A stretch of DNA of 64,000 nucleotides from Amoeboaphelidium protococcarum (taxonomy: Eukaryota > Aphelidiomycota > Aphelidea), in contig JALECJ010000005.1 of the NCBI GenBank assembly GCA_023515745.1, positions 186,001 through 250,000 on the forward strand, written 5' to 3'. Numbering within the stretch: position 1 is the first letter of the stretch; the number at the start of each line of letters is the position of its first letter. The translations under genes were made by a program, and so were the position numbers. The notes under the pieces were generated by a model. It worked only from the letters and a program-made list of their open reading frames with translations, was not told the origin of the DNA and made no database searches. Shown here in pieces: positions 12,210-22,745 of this stretch.

Positions 12210-12614
12210 TCATTATTTAGTCTAACCTTCTCTCTAATCTAACGCTTTTTACTTTTATCGAATCTAAGCCGCCAGTTCAATGATTGATGGTTTCTACGTC
12301 TCCACAGTGGAGTTGAATTAAGTATTATCAGCGTGTTAAGATGGCCTATTGTTGATCTATCCACCACCACCACCGCTGACTTTTGAGTTTATATACGAGT
12401 AAATCTTCTTATCAAGGCCAGTAATCTTTTCAAGCTACTACTTTCGGTATTCTTCCACATCCAACTGTCCAGTGTAGATTCCCAAAGTCACATATAACAC
12501 ATTGATTCCTACCAGTATGGCGCCAGTAAACACCATTGCGGTATCTAGACGCGTTCGCCACCTAGGCAGTGTATTTCCAGGATTAAATTCAGGACGTTTT
12601 CCCCAATTAACCAT
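12210..12614 (-). CDS. Small single-pass membrane protein, unknown
   Basis: Not recognised. 134 residues, ATG at 12614, TGA at 12210-12212. Residues 1-25 are polar and basic (NWGKRPEFNPGN, PRWRTRLDT); one transmembrane helix follows (AMVFTGAILVGINVLYVTLG); then a charged helix (DVEEYRKQQLEKITGLDKKIY), a Gly run and a Gln-rich tail. The positive-inside rule suggests the N-terminus faces the cytosol or matrix. The 3' end lies 55 bp from the stop of the convergent reductase gene. Length, one helix and charge pattern are compatible with a small mitochondrial inner-membrane or ER protein, but I cannot name it. Confidence 0.65.
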
Positions 12615-12949
12615 CGCTATAGTATTATTGTTAAAATTAGCGATAGGAAAAGTGAGAGATATTTATCACGATGAAAAGTGTTTTGTGCAGTTGACAGCGA
12701 TAACTCTAAGCAGCGAAGAGAGAGAGAGAGAGACACACACACACAAAAAGAGACCTTTTGTGCAGCAACAAGAATCAGTTGTTGTTTCATCAATTGCCAT
12801 AATTGTGATAAGTAAATAGAAACTAATAAAATCTATAGACTGTGAAAATTGGACATAATGACTACATTTTTTAGGTGAGATTTAACTTGAACATTCAGCA
12901 TCAATAATAATAATAATCAGTAACCTATCTTCACGATTGTAGCAAGTTG
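12615..12949 (+). other. Divergent intergenic region with simple repeats
   Basis: Shared upstream DNA of the small membrane protein (minus) and the MOB gene (plus). It carries a (GA)n-(CA)n microsatellite at 12715-12745 and an (AAT)n run at 12902-12918. No gene seen; a long plus-strand open frame across it is a by-product of having only one stop codon. Confidence 0.5.
12715..12745 (+). repeat. (GA)n(CA)n microsatellite
   Basis: About nine GA dinucleotides run directly into about six CA dinucleotides in the divergent promoter upstream of the MOB gene. Confidence 0.9.
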
Positions 12950-13762
12950 ATGACCAAGAGCAAGAAGAGCAATGATAATTTGGCTGCCCAGTTGAAGGCC
13001 AAGTTGACGAAACCATTGTTTCTGAATGATCCATACGTTAGGCAGACTATTGTATCTGGCTCAATGAATAATATCATTAGTCTGCCGTCACATCTCGTTA
13101 AATATGAGGATGAATGGGTGGCTACAATGATGTCAGATTTCTTCATTCTCACCGGTCATCTGTACTCTTGTATTAATGAGTTTTGCACTGGTCAGAGCTG
13201 TCCCACAATGACTGTTGGCAGGGAAGGATGCTTGTGGATGACCAAGTACGATCCTAGTTCTCAAGGTGCTGTCAATGAAGTACTATGGCTGGATAGCAAC
13301 AAGAAGAATACAAAAGTATCAGCCTCGCAGTACATTGATCTGTCAATGTCCACCATTCAGTCAGTGTTGGAAGATGGCTAGATATTTCCTACATCATCAC
13401 TATCGTCACTTAGTAATGGCGCAACAGATTTCAGTCCTTAATTTAAATCAATTGTTAATGAGAGGATTTACAAACAACTTTTGCGTGTATTCTTACACAT
13501 TTACTATGCCCACTACGAGGATATGTTGAACGTCTCCATGGAAGGTTATCTGAATACTGTTTTCAGTCATTTCGTGCTCTTTGGTCGAGATATTTTGTAA
13601 TTTGATTTCGAGTCCACAGTGCCACAAGGTTGGATGTAGCAACTGGTAAATGAATATTTAGGAAGCTCCAAAATTGGCAGCAAGACAGATTTGCGCGTCA
13701 ACAGTAATAATAACATTGCAGAGAGCGGAACTGGTAAAGAAGTTGTGATAGAGAGACAATGA
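12950..13762 (+). CDS. MOB family kinase activator
   Basis: Activating subunit of NDR/LATS-type AGC kinases in Hippo/MEN-SIN or morphogenesis pathways. Seen: one exon, 270 residues, ATG at 12950. LPSHLVKYEDEWVATMMSDFF then LYSCINEFCTGQSCPTM matches the MOB helix with zinc ligands (Cys-x4-5-Cys), and the distal His pair is in LRVFLHIYYAHYEDM. The conserved DL(S/M)M(S/T) and LFPS-like segments (QYIDLSMSTIQSVLEDGQIFPT) and C-terminal FSHFVLFGRD are also present. TGA at 13760-13762. Whether it is Mob1- or Mob2-type is not settled. Note that a GCKIII and a MAP3K gene are in the same window, but there is no evidence they act together. Confidence 0.9.
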
Positions 13763-13834
13763 TGGATAGATATGTGGACTATAGTATATATGTTTTTTAT
13801 TTTAGGAAAATGTATAGAAATTTAGTCAGTTCTG

Positions 13835-14236
13835 TCAATGTTGACGAGGATCAGTGTCTTGAAGCAAGTCCATTGCATCTTTGTACTCTTGCCCATTCTT
13901 ATTGACACCATCAGCGTGACAGAGATCGTACAATTCTTGATACGTCACGTTTACACGGTTTCTGATGTCCGGAATCAATTTCTCTGTTTCACGTAACAGT
14001 TCCGTGGCTTTTCTTACCAGGAAATCGTTCTGCTCTCCAGCATTACCACCCTCTTCACAACTGCGTAATTTATCTACTTTATCCTAATGTTGCTTCAACT
14101 CAGTCTCATAATATTGCAAATCTTTCTTGTATCTACACACTCAGAAGTATTAGATTATATATTTCTATGTTAGAATCACGCCTAGTTACCTCTTGAGTAT
14201 ACCAGTCTTACGCTTAATTTCCGTGTCAATAGTCAT
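13835..14236 (-). CDS. TBCA: Tubulin-binding cofactor A (TBCA/Rbl2)
   Basis: Chaperone that captures beta-tubulin after release from the cytosolic chaperonin. Seen: 114 residues in two exons (14190-14236 and 13835-14132) with a 57-nt intron at 14133-14189; the intron length is a multiple of three but contains an in-frame TGA. IKRKTGILKRYKKDLQYYETELKQHQDKVDKLR and later NDFLVRKATELLRETEKLIPDIRNR correspond to the three-helix fold, including the K-x-G-x-x-x-R entry motif and the family's I-P-D motif. C-terminal GQEYKDAMDLLQD aligns with the family end. TGA at 13835-13837. It is divergent from the MAP3K gene, with a tandem repeat between them. Confidence 0.9.
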
Positions 14237-15326
14237 GATTTCTGGAGTGGGAGTTAAAACTTACTGTTGAAAGGAAAACAAGTGCCGCGTTTAACGTTGG
14301 AGATCCGATTCAAAACAACAGACCCATGTCAGAGCGCTGAGAGTAACTGCAATGAGCTGCAATAAAGTTCAGCAGTAGGCGAATAGAGTGTGTAAACATA
14401 TTATCCACCTAGAATCGGAGAACCGCTCTTCCTCAAAGATCTCAGGGTGATCTGTTGAAAACTACCGGTTTTAGCTCAAAACACGGCGAAAACAACAGAT
14501 CCTTCACCAGCGAGCTGAGAGTGGTTGTATTGAGCTGCAGTAAAGTTCAGAAGTAAGCGAATAGAGTGCTTCATGATATATCCCAACTGGAATGGGATTA
14601 CCGCTCTTCTTCAGAGATCTCAGGGTGATCTGTTGAAAACTACCGGTTTTAGCTCAAAACACGGTAAAAACAACAGACCCATGTCAGCGAGCTGAGAGTG
14701 CTTGTGCCGAGCTGCAATAAAGTTCAGCAGTAAGCGAATAGAGTGCTTCATGATATATCCCAACTGGAATCGGAGAACCGCTCTTCTTCAGAGATCTCAG
14801 GGTGATCTGTTGAAAACTACCGGTTTTGACTGAGAACACGGTAAAAACAACAGACCCATGTCAGCGAGCTGAGAGTGGTTGTATTGAGCTGCAGTAAAGT
14901 TCAGAAGTAAGCGCACATGTTCTTAAAATGTGTTATTGAACCATATTAAGATTTGGTTTCTAATGCACATCAGGGTGATCTGTTAAATACCACAAACTAT
15001 TCTACATTGACTATCAACCAGATAAGACTGTCGCGATGGAAATCGGTTTAAATGAGAAAGTATTAGCATTGCAAAAATCAGCAGATTTAGATATTATTCT
15101 ATAAAGTAGCTACTTGGTAATTTACTATCCAGAAGACCAGAAGTAAAGTTATGCGTTATCCATCGTATATCGATCGTCCTTACTAAGCTCTCCCTCTCTC
15201 TCCGTGTTTCACCTAAGCTTGTCTTTCATCGGAATTGATTTCTTTTCTTTCAATATTTTTTTGAATATTAAGTTGTTCTTGTATATACCATTAAGGAGAC
15301 TAAGCATTAATACCTATATAAGTAGT
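14237..15326 (+). other. Divergent intergenic region between TBCA and MAP3K genes
   Basis: About 1.1 kb with no convincing gene; most is the tandem repeat listed separately. The 3' part (15000-15326) has an open frame that runs into the MAP3K start in phase, but its composition (hydrophobic T-rich translation) and the good downstream ATG at 15327 argue it is leader or promoter. A pyrimidine tract CTCTCCCTCTCTCTCC lies at 15189-15204. Confidence 0.55.
14303..14990 (+). repeat. Tandem repeat, unit about 177-178 bp, nearly four copies
   Basis: The landmark AACAACAGA recurs at 14314, 14491, 14669 and 14846, giving unit lengths of 177, 178 and 177 bp. The fourth copy breaks off near 14913 and a short piece (CAGGGTGATCTGTT) reappears near 14969. 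Each unit contains an imperfect inverted repeat: GGGTGATCTGTTG pairs with CAACAGACCC across a loop of about 36 nt that includes ACCGGT. Units differ by scattered substitutions. No tRNA, 5S or snRNA signature was recognised. Confidence 0.9.
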
Positions 15327-18300
15327 ATGGAGGAAGATATTGTTAGAAATAAATCATTCTATTTGTACGGATTCAATAGCGTAAAGTTTGATGAATTGTC
15401 TCAGCTGGTACTATCTCTTGGTGGCAAAGTTTGCGATACAGTATCCGCAAACACTGATTACTTCATAACCACTCCGTACTAGGCCAAGAATACTTTTGGA
15501 TCTGCAGAGATTAATATGGCCATACAGCTGGGTATACCTATTCTATCTGATTTGTTTTTTGCCATCCGATATCCCTAGCTTGTCGCATAAAGCAGTAGTA
15601 GCAATGAGCAGACTCCTTCCATTGGCAGCAGCAATAGTGGAGTGAAGCAAGATGATTTGCTTAACGCGTCCACATCGGAATAGCAATATTTATCCTAATC
15701 TGGACATAGCACATAATCAAAGTAGCTGGAGTTGGGTTCTAATAGTAAGATCAAGAGTCGGAGCAGTAGTACCGTTAGTATTACCACTTCTTAACCAGAT
15801 TATGATGGCTTTATGCAGAAAATAAATGAGAATGGCGCACATGAATTTCAATTGGGTAATCTCCCACGTGTTAACAAGGATATAGATGTTAAAGATCAAG
15901 CAATTCGATCCCAGTGGTAGAAACTCCTTACTACCTATATCACCGGAGATGAGTTTTACAGCGAGAAGTTGAAATTTCATGATCAAGAGACTAAAAGGTA
16001 TAGCAGGGAGATTTGGTTAGGAGTTTATGGCGTTGCCAGCGGTATTGTAGATATCGCTTCTGTGAACAAGCATTAATTGGTGGAAAGACATGTCGATATG
16101 TAACTAATTGATGGTGCAAAGTAGTTGAAGTAATTTCTCCAAGCCGACTTGAGTGGTGATAGCTTTGGCGAATGTTGTGCCAAAGTTGACTCTGCTCTGT
16201 CTCGTCATGACCGTCTTGCTGCACTTTTCCCTAGTTTGGATGAATTTTATACTTACTTCTCCACTTCTGTTATTGATGATTAGTATTTGCGAAGATTGGC
16301 TGCCTTGAGAACTTACTCCAATATATACCATCAATTGATTTAGATACGCGATATCATCTTTAGTTGGGCTTAGATTGATAACTTGGACGTTGTTGAGGCA
16401 GAGAGTTGCGTATTATCTAAATTGCTTAAGGAGCATGGAGTATAGAAAATTTTTGAATTCAATCTCTTGTCCAAGCTGCCGTCTTAGATTACGAAGTGCT
16501 TTAATGATTAAGCACCTTATATGGCGTACTATGAGCAGTGCAAGATGCCGCTGTTGCGACCGTTGATGAGAAGTCTGTTCTGTTTTCCAGTTCAGGTGAT
16601 GAAGGGCTGTTTGAAAATGCGACTTGAGAATGGATAGAATATTCTTTAGTAGCATTTCGATTCTAGCAAGTTGATGCTTGTAGATTAGCTTCTGGAGGAT
16701 TTTAAAACTAAACTCTCTGTTGGCGTTAGTCTCAGGTAAAAGATCATTTTGGAGCTTACTAACATGGATAAGGAGAATACTGTGATTAATGCCGAATTTG
16801 ACTCGTATATGAAGGAGACTTTGATACAATACCTGCACTTGATGGATCGAAAGTTTTAGATTAGCAAATCACAGGCTTGGTTCAGAGATTCTGATAGTTT
16901 GGACATTGAATGGCAATTCTTGAAGAGCCTGTCCAGTTCGATTGTAGACTCTGATCTTTTGATAGCCTAATGTCTCTCCCGCTTAATTGGTAGACTGGTG
17001 GCTGGTATCATGTCATACTTTTCCAACGTGCTTAATCCTCCTAAATAGATGTTGGATAATGAAAAGTAGCTCATAAAATGGTTTAGCCGTGTACTTGATA
17101 ATATTCGAGTAAAATCTAGAAGAATTCTGCAGTTCAGTAAGGCTCTCGTTATGGATCTTGAGAATAGTATCGATTTGCAATTAGACTCGGAGTAGATGAC
17201 ATAGCTTGTGACTTTAATTTAATCCTAACAGTATGTTTTATGTGAAGTTCCGTCAGCTTAGTTTATAATATTAGCCAGTCCTTAACTGTTAGCTAAAGAC
17301 AGTGGTAGTAATCTAAGTATTTAAGAAATGCTCGAGCCCAAGTTTTGGGGTAAAACTTATAACGATAAGCCTTAGGGTCATTTGTTGATCTTAAAGAAGT
17401 ATGATGGCTTCATCTGGAATGGTGAAAAGGTGAGATTGAGTCTCAAAATTCCTGCTGTAGACTTGAATGAGCATTCCATGATAAAGCTGGTTTCCAGTCA
17501 TGGATTCACCTTGAGCCAAGAGTGGGAAAAATTCGTCAATTTTGTGCAAGGCAACTAAGATTCTACTCTGAAAGTAGATTTATCTAAAATTGATGATAAA
17601 AAGAGTATCTCTGCGGATATCAACAAGAATCTAAAGTAATTTCGTGGTCTTTTGTGTAAATTTGCTTTGTAGCTCCTTAATTCTGTTAATACTATTCGCC
17701 AGCTTACAGGATCTATTCAGTGCGTAGATTTGATTGAAGATTGCTTCACGTTTGTATCAGACTTTGGATACCGGTCAATGGCTTTTATGACAGACAGTTC
17801 TGTAACGTGTAATCTTCACAAGGAGCTCACAGCTTTCGCCATTGAATGGGTGTCTTTCACTTGTTCTGATTGCTCGCCTATCGATAAAAGAACTTTTAGG
17901 TGGGCCTTGCTTGCTCTGGAATTTGTGATGATGATCACGAAAGGCGATAGAATTTACGACCTGTCAGTGTAATAATTCACCACGTTGAGATCGAAGGTGG
18001 CCTGTTGTATGACTCTACTGATTTCTCATTTTGATTAGACACATGAAGGTTAGCTGAGTGGCGATCCCACCCAAGAGATGGAGAATGCTGTGGTAATCGA
18101 TGGTGTGGATATGAGTTTATTTGCTGACCAGGATGATGATTATGCTCCATTATAAGCTATAAAGACTCCCGAGGTTGGACTATAGATTGATGGATAAACT
18201 TTGGCTGGGAATAGCACGCGACTTCTTAAGATAGAAGAGATTGAAAGCTCTCTGCAGCGAAAGTAGGTTGAGCGACGCGTAGCTGGTAAAGTCCTGGACC

Positions 18301-19355
18301 AGAATGTGTTGTAAGAGCAGGGCCTTACCGAGCTTCTAGCCGCAACCTCTATGAACTTGAAGTGGCAATAAGGCAAATATTTGGGAAGCGGTGCCTTTGG
18401 TAGTGTGTATGCTGCCCTGAATTTAGAATCTGGCGACATGATGGCTGTGAAGGAGATTAAACTTCTGGATCAGGGCAATATGAAGAAGCTCGTGCGGTCT
18501 GTAATTGATGAGATGAGCGTATTATAAAATTTGCGTCATCCAAATATTATCGAGTATTATGGTGCAGAGGTTCATCGAGATAAGGTTTTTATATTTATGG
18601 AATTTTGCAGTGGTGGATCCTTGTTCAATATGTTGGAGAGCGGGAGGATTGAAGAGGAAAAAGTATTGCAGCTGTATACTTATGAGCTACTCCAAGGTCT
18701 GCAATATCTGCATCAGCACAACATCATACATCGTGATATTAAGCCTGATAATGTCTTGATAGACGACCATGGAGTGTTGAAGCTTGTCGACTTTGGTGGA
18801 GCCAAACAGTTGGTTGACAGAAAATCGATATAGACCAGTAAGAAGAAGCAGGCCAGCCTGATTGGAACACCTTAATACTTGGCCCCAGAAGTGGTGACTG
18901 GTAAGAACGCTGGCGCAAAATTGGGCGCGTAAGACATTTGGTCTCTTGGTTGTGTACTTTTAGAAATGGCCACCGGAAAACGTCCATGGTCTCACCTGGA
19001 CAATGAATGGGCTATCATGTATCAGATTGGCATCGGTGGTAATCATCCGGCAGTTGAAAGCTCTCTAGTAAGCAAGTTGTGTTATGACTTTCTGATGTCA
19101 TGTTTCCTACCCGCTGACCAGAGACCTTCGTCGTCTGATCTCCTAAATCATGAATTCCTGAACGACACTGCCGCCAAAGTCACTGAACATCGCAAGAAGC
19201 AACCAGCCTCCCTGTATCCTAATCCTTGGACATCTTTTGGTTTCGTTAATGGACTCCATTCGCCTGGTTATTCTCCATCTCTATACGGTAAAAATTCCTA
19301 CTTTTCATCAATGCGTTCTAGCATGAGTCAAAATTCCTACATGAATAACTTTTGA
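15327..19355 (+). CDS. MAP3K of the Ssk2/MEKK4 type with an N-terminal BRCT domain
   Basis: Stress-pathway kinase kinase kinase expected to phosphorylate a Pbs2/MKK-type kinase upstream of a p38/Hog1 MAPK. Seen: 1,342 residues, one exon. Residues 5-85 form a BRCT-like domain ([46 protein letters not shown]). Residues about 90-180 are Ser/Gln-rich. About 190-960 is a long helical region typical of the MEKK4/Ssk2 N-terminus. The kinase begins near 1010 with [17 protein letters not shown]; the catalytic Lys is near 1042 (MAVKEI), HRDIKPDN near 1135, DFGGA near 1155, and GTPQYLAPEV follows. KLVDFGGAK and the [11 protein letters not shown] segment favour Ssk2/MEKK4. TGA at 19353-19355. The BRCT lies in the same uninterrupted frame, so a fusion artefact is unlikely unless an intron is hidden in the Ser-rich linker. 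Confidence 0.92.
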
Positions 19356-19519
19356 TTACGTTGTTATACAGTAAGTATATAATTTTTTGGAAGTGAGTTA
19401 TATAGTCTGCACGTTTAAATGATTTTCTTCTCTTGCGATCTTTTGATCGTCGCGTATTAAGAGTGTTCGTAGGGATTTTTTCTCCCCTTTCATCTACAAC
19501 GATTGATATTAGATTTGAA

Positions 19520-20008
19520 ATGCATATAAATTTATTGCTGCTTATCCTTTTGGTTGTGCAGTTCGCGTCAGGAATCCCGCGAGATGGATCCATTCTATAT
19601 GATATTATAAATTATCGTGTATTGCCGAGTTAGTATGGGTAAAACTTATTTCTGCCAAGGCAGTTTGCGTTCCGTCTACCTGATGTGGTAGAAGTACAAG
19701 GAGTTGATTGTAAGCGAGCAGGATATCGCTTAAACGAAGTGCGCCTCTAAATCAACATGCTGATCCTCAACGGTCGATAATATCGCGTCGTATACAGCCC
19801 AATTGGCTGCAAGCAATCTACAGTATACCTTGAACTGGATCAGGAATCAAGTTTCGCGCCGCCGTTGAATGGTCATATTCGGGGCATATAGACTTTGACA
19901 TTTTTCTTGAGATCTGATGTTGGTGGATATGCTCTTTTCGCCACCATCGACGGACGCATTGAACGGGCGCGTTATCCTTTCAGTTTGATAAGTCAATAAA
20001 GACATTGA
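19520..20008 (+). CDS. Small secreted protein, unknown
   Basis: Not recognised. 162 residues with a clear signal peptide: Met-His, then a leucine/isoleucine-rich core (INLLLLILLVVQFASG), cleavage expected near residue 18-20. The mature part has two cysteines (VDCKRAGY and IGCKQS) that may form one disulfide, several short beta-prone stretches, and no transmembrane helix. In-frame UAA/UAG as Gln occur. TGA at 20006-20008. Its start lies 165 bp downstream of the MAP3K stop. Confidence 0.65.
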
Positions 20009-20297
20009 TATCCTCGGAGCTGATTTAATGAATTTATGATGAGTAAAAGTTCTACTTCTACTGTGCACACTGAGTGTCTCTTTAGCTCTTTGAATCATGA
20101 TTAACACCGATCCGTGGGAACGCGTGCCACTTTAATCGCCGACGCGTTTCAGCCAGTTATCATTTGTTCGTTGATGTTTTGTTGAGGAGACTTTGTTTCG
20201 CCCAAATCTTCTTTTATTCTGAGAGTTCATTTGAAGGAAATCCGTTGTATCATCCACAGGGAATTACATTACATTACGACGTTTTATTGTGAATAAT

Positions 20298-22322
20298 ATG
20301 CGGAGAAGACAGAAATCTGGATAATAAAATTCTCAACATATACTGACTAATGCGCTTACGGAGAATGTGAGTGAGTATCGACCACAGGTCATTCGATCCT
20401 CTGGTTGGCTCAAGATGTTCATTGTCCTCTCATGTGTAAGGTGTGCCATGTCGATCATTATGCCTGTTCTGTCCGACTGCGATGAAGTGTTCAACTACTG
20501 GGAGCCTAGTCATTACTTAAATTATGGTCATGCGTTTCAGACATGGGAATATGCACCATAATACGCCATTCGCTCTTGGTTCTACGTCGCGATCCACTCT
20601 GCAGTAATTCATGTATTTAAAATGTTGATGTTATCTAAAGTATCTCAGTTCTATGCTCTTAGATGCGTTCTATGTATAATGAGCAGCTTTAGTGAAACAA
20701 TGCTGTATCAGTCAGTCAGGTCAAATATAAGTCCATAGATTGCCAAGTATATGATTGCGATATCAGTGTTCTCTCCTGGAATGTATATTGCCTCGTCCGC
20801 TTACCTGCCTTCATCGTTTGCCATGTATACAACGGCTTTAGCTTTTGCTTACCTTTTCAAGTCGTACGGCTTATAATCTATGGCTCTTACCAACTCTATA
20901 AGTTTGACTAATCCTTTTAAAGCTATTGGTATTCCTATTCTGATCATTGCGTGTGGCGCTATAATTGGCTGGCCATTTAGTGGACTTGTCGCAGTGCCAT
21001 TTGTATTTGAAGAGCTATTCGTAAGGTCACTTCAGTCTGGTAATACTATTGTCGTGTTTGCTAGGCGTCTATTAATGGTAGTTTATAGTTCTGTGGTATC
21101 GCTTTTAGTTATACTGGTTCCTTTGATATTATTTGATGCTGCGTTCTATAGAAAGATTGTAGTAGTGCCATTGAATATTGTGTTATATAACGTGTTTACT
21201 ACATCATAATCTACTGATGGTGGTGGTCCGAATATTTATGGAACTGAACCTTGGTATTACTATCTTAAGAATGGATTCCTTAATTTTAATCTAGCCTTTA
21301 TCGCTGCCCTGATGAGTGTTGTTGTTCTGTGTATCACCTCTATGGTTGCATTTAAAACTTTAGTCTCCACAATTAACGTGTCTTTTCTGGCTTCATCTAA
21401 TGGTCGTCCGTTCATATCTCTTTTATTCAAGCTGCTCCCCATGTACTTATGGATGCTGGTATTCTCTGCTTAACCTCATAAAGAGGAGAGATTTCTGTTT
21501 GTGATATATCCCCTGATTAGTTTATCGGCGGCTATTTGCCTCTGCTTATGTAAATAGTTGCTTATTCATTTTTTATAAAATCATAAAAGATCCGCATCCT
21601 AGTCATCTGTTGATCGTATAATGCTTAGGGTGCCCAAATTGGCGATGTTTATTGTGATGACCACCTATGCTTGTCTAAGCATGTCTAGAATTTACGCTCT
21701 GCATAAGCATTATGGCTCGGCGATTGAGATATATTCTGTGCTCAGAACTTATCCAAGTGTTATTAGCTCGAACGATATAAAGTAATAAACACTCTGCCTT
21801 GACTCTGAGTGGTATAGATTTCCGACCCATTATCTCCTTCCAGAGAACATTAAAGTGATATGGTTAGATTCTGATTTTGATGGACAATTGCCAGCTTATT
21901 TCGAGTCTCCTAATTTGCAACTGGATTCTCAGAATGCGCTATTGTCGTGGCTCAGAAATAGACCGGGAACGTCTAGAGCCAAAGTATCGTTTAACGATAG
22001 GAACTAGAAAGTTTTGGACAGATTTGGCAAGAAATCACAGTGCGATTTCTATATTCGCTACAATTCGCATGACAACTCAAAACAAGATGATAAGGCAAGT
22101 AAATAGAAATCAAGTCTTACCATGAAAACTTACGTTACGCTGGCTGATGGAAGCTCTCTCCGCTACTAATCCAAGGTGTGTCTTCCATTTCTAGATGCAG
22201 AGGCCACCGAGAGTGTATGGGCACGATCATTTTATCTACCAAAATTAGCAACATCCAATTCTATGCAATAGAGGCGATTTCAGAAGCGATACGGTGAATA
22301 TTGTCTCTATTCCATGCATTGA
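20298..22322 (+). CDS. ALG9: Alpha-1,2-mannosyltransferase ALG9
   Basis: ER enzyme that adds two alpha-1,2 mannoses from dolichol-P-mannose to the lipid-linked oligosaccharide for N-glycosylation. Seen: 674 residues, one exon, start ATG at 20298 (MRRRQKSGQQ, with two TAA as Gln; a nearer GTG is not needed). The luminal signature SDCDEVFNYWEPSHYL, GHAFQTWEYAPQYAIRSW (Gln is a TAA) is diagnostic. GTEPWYYYLKNGFLNFN and QPHKEERFLFVIYPL are further ALG9 blocks, and SEWYRFPTHYLLP lies in the C-terminal luminal domain. About nine hydrophobic segments. It is longer than typical yeast ALG9 (555 residues) because of a polar N-terminal lead and a C-terminal extension. TGA at 22320-22322. Confidence 0.95.
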
Positions 22323-22745
22323 ATACGTGTAGTCGATTCCGTTTGTAACACTTGAGATTCATGTGCATCTGCTTCATTGCTGTATACTCGGCAGACAAAG
22401 ATTTATTCAATGACAATGCTGTTTCAATAAGACATTAGAACGGTCATAGTTTTTGTTTTTGAAATCTTAGCTCGGTTAAGATCAAATAGATGCAGTTAAT
22501 TGTACCTTTAAAGGCTTATTAATATATATTCTTCTTGCCACGTTGCTTTAAATAGGCTTAGCACAGAAGCAGAGCGTGTTAAAGACGTTTCAGATTGATC
22601 CCGTTTCATCTCTCCGCGCGATTTCTTTCTTCGTTGTTCTTAAATTGTGCGCGCGTCCATTTACTCTCTTTGTTCCATTAACAACATTATTATAGTCCCA
22701 TTACAGTATTGTAATAGTGGCATTATACAGAGACAATTAGGTAGT
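22323..22745 (+). other. Intergenic region upstream of the CM1-domain gene
   Basis: No gene seen. Two CGCG-rich patches (CCGCGCG at 22614 and GTGCGCGCG at 22647) sit 90-130 bp before the next start codon in otherwise AT-rich DNA, as at several other genes here. Confidence 0.5.

Noticed and set aside
12502-12819. 105-codon plus-strand open frame over the microsatellite
   Set aside because: Antisense to the small membrane protein and then runs through a GA/CA repeat; long chance frames are expected with a single stop codon.
14303-14990. CRISPR-like array
   Set aside because: Unit of about 177 bp with no short repeat/variable spacer structure, in a eukaryotic context.
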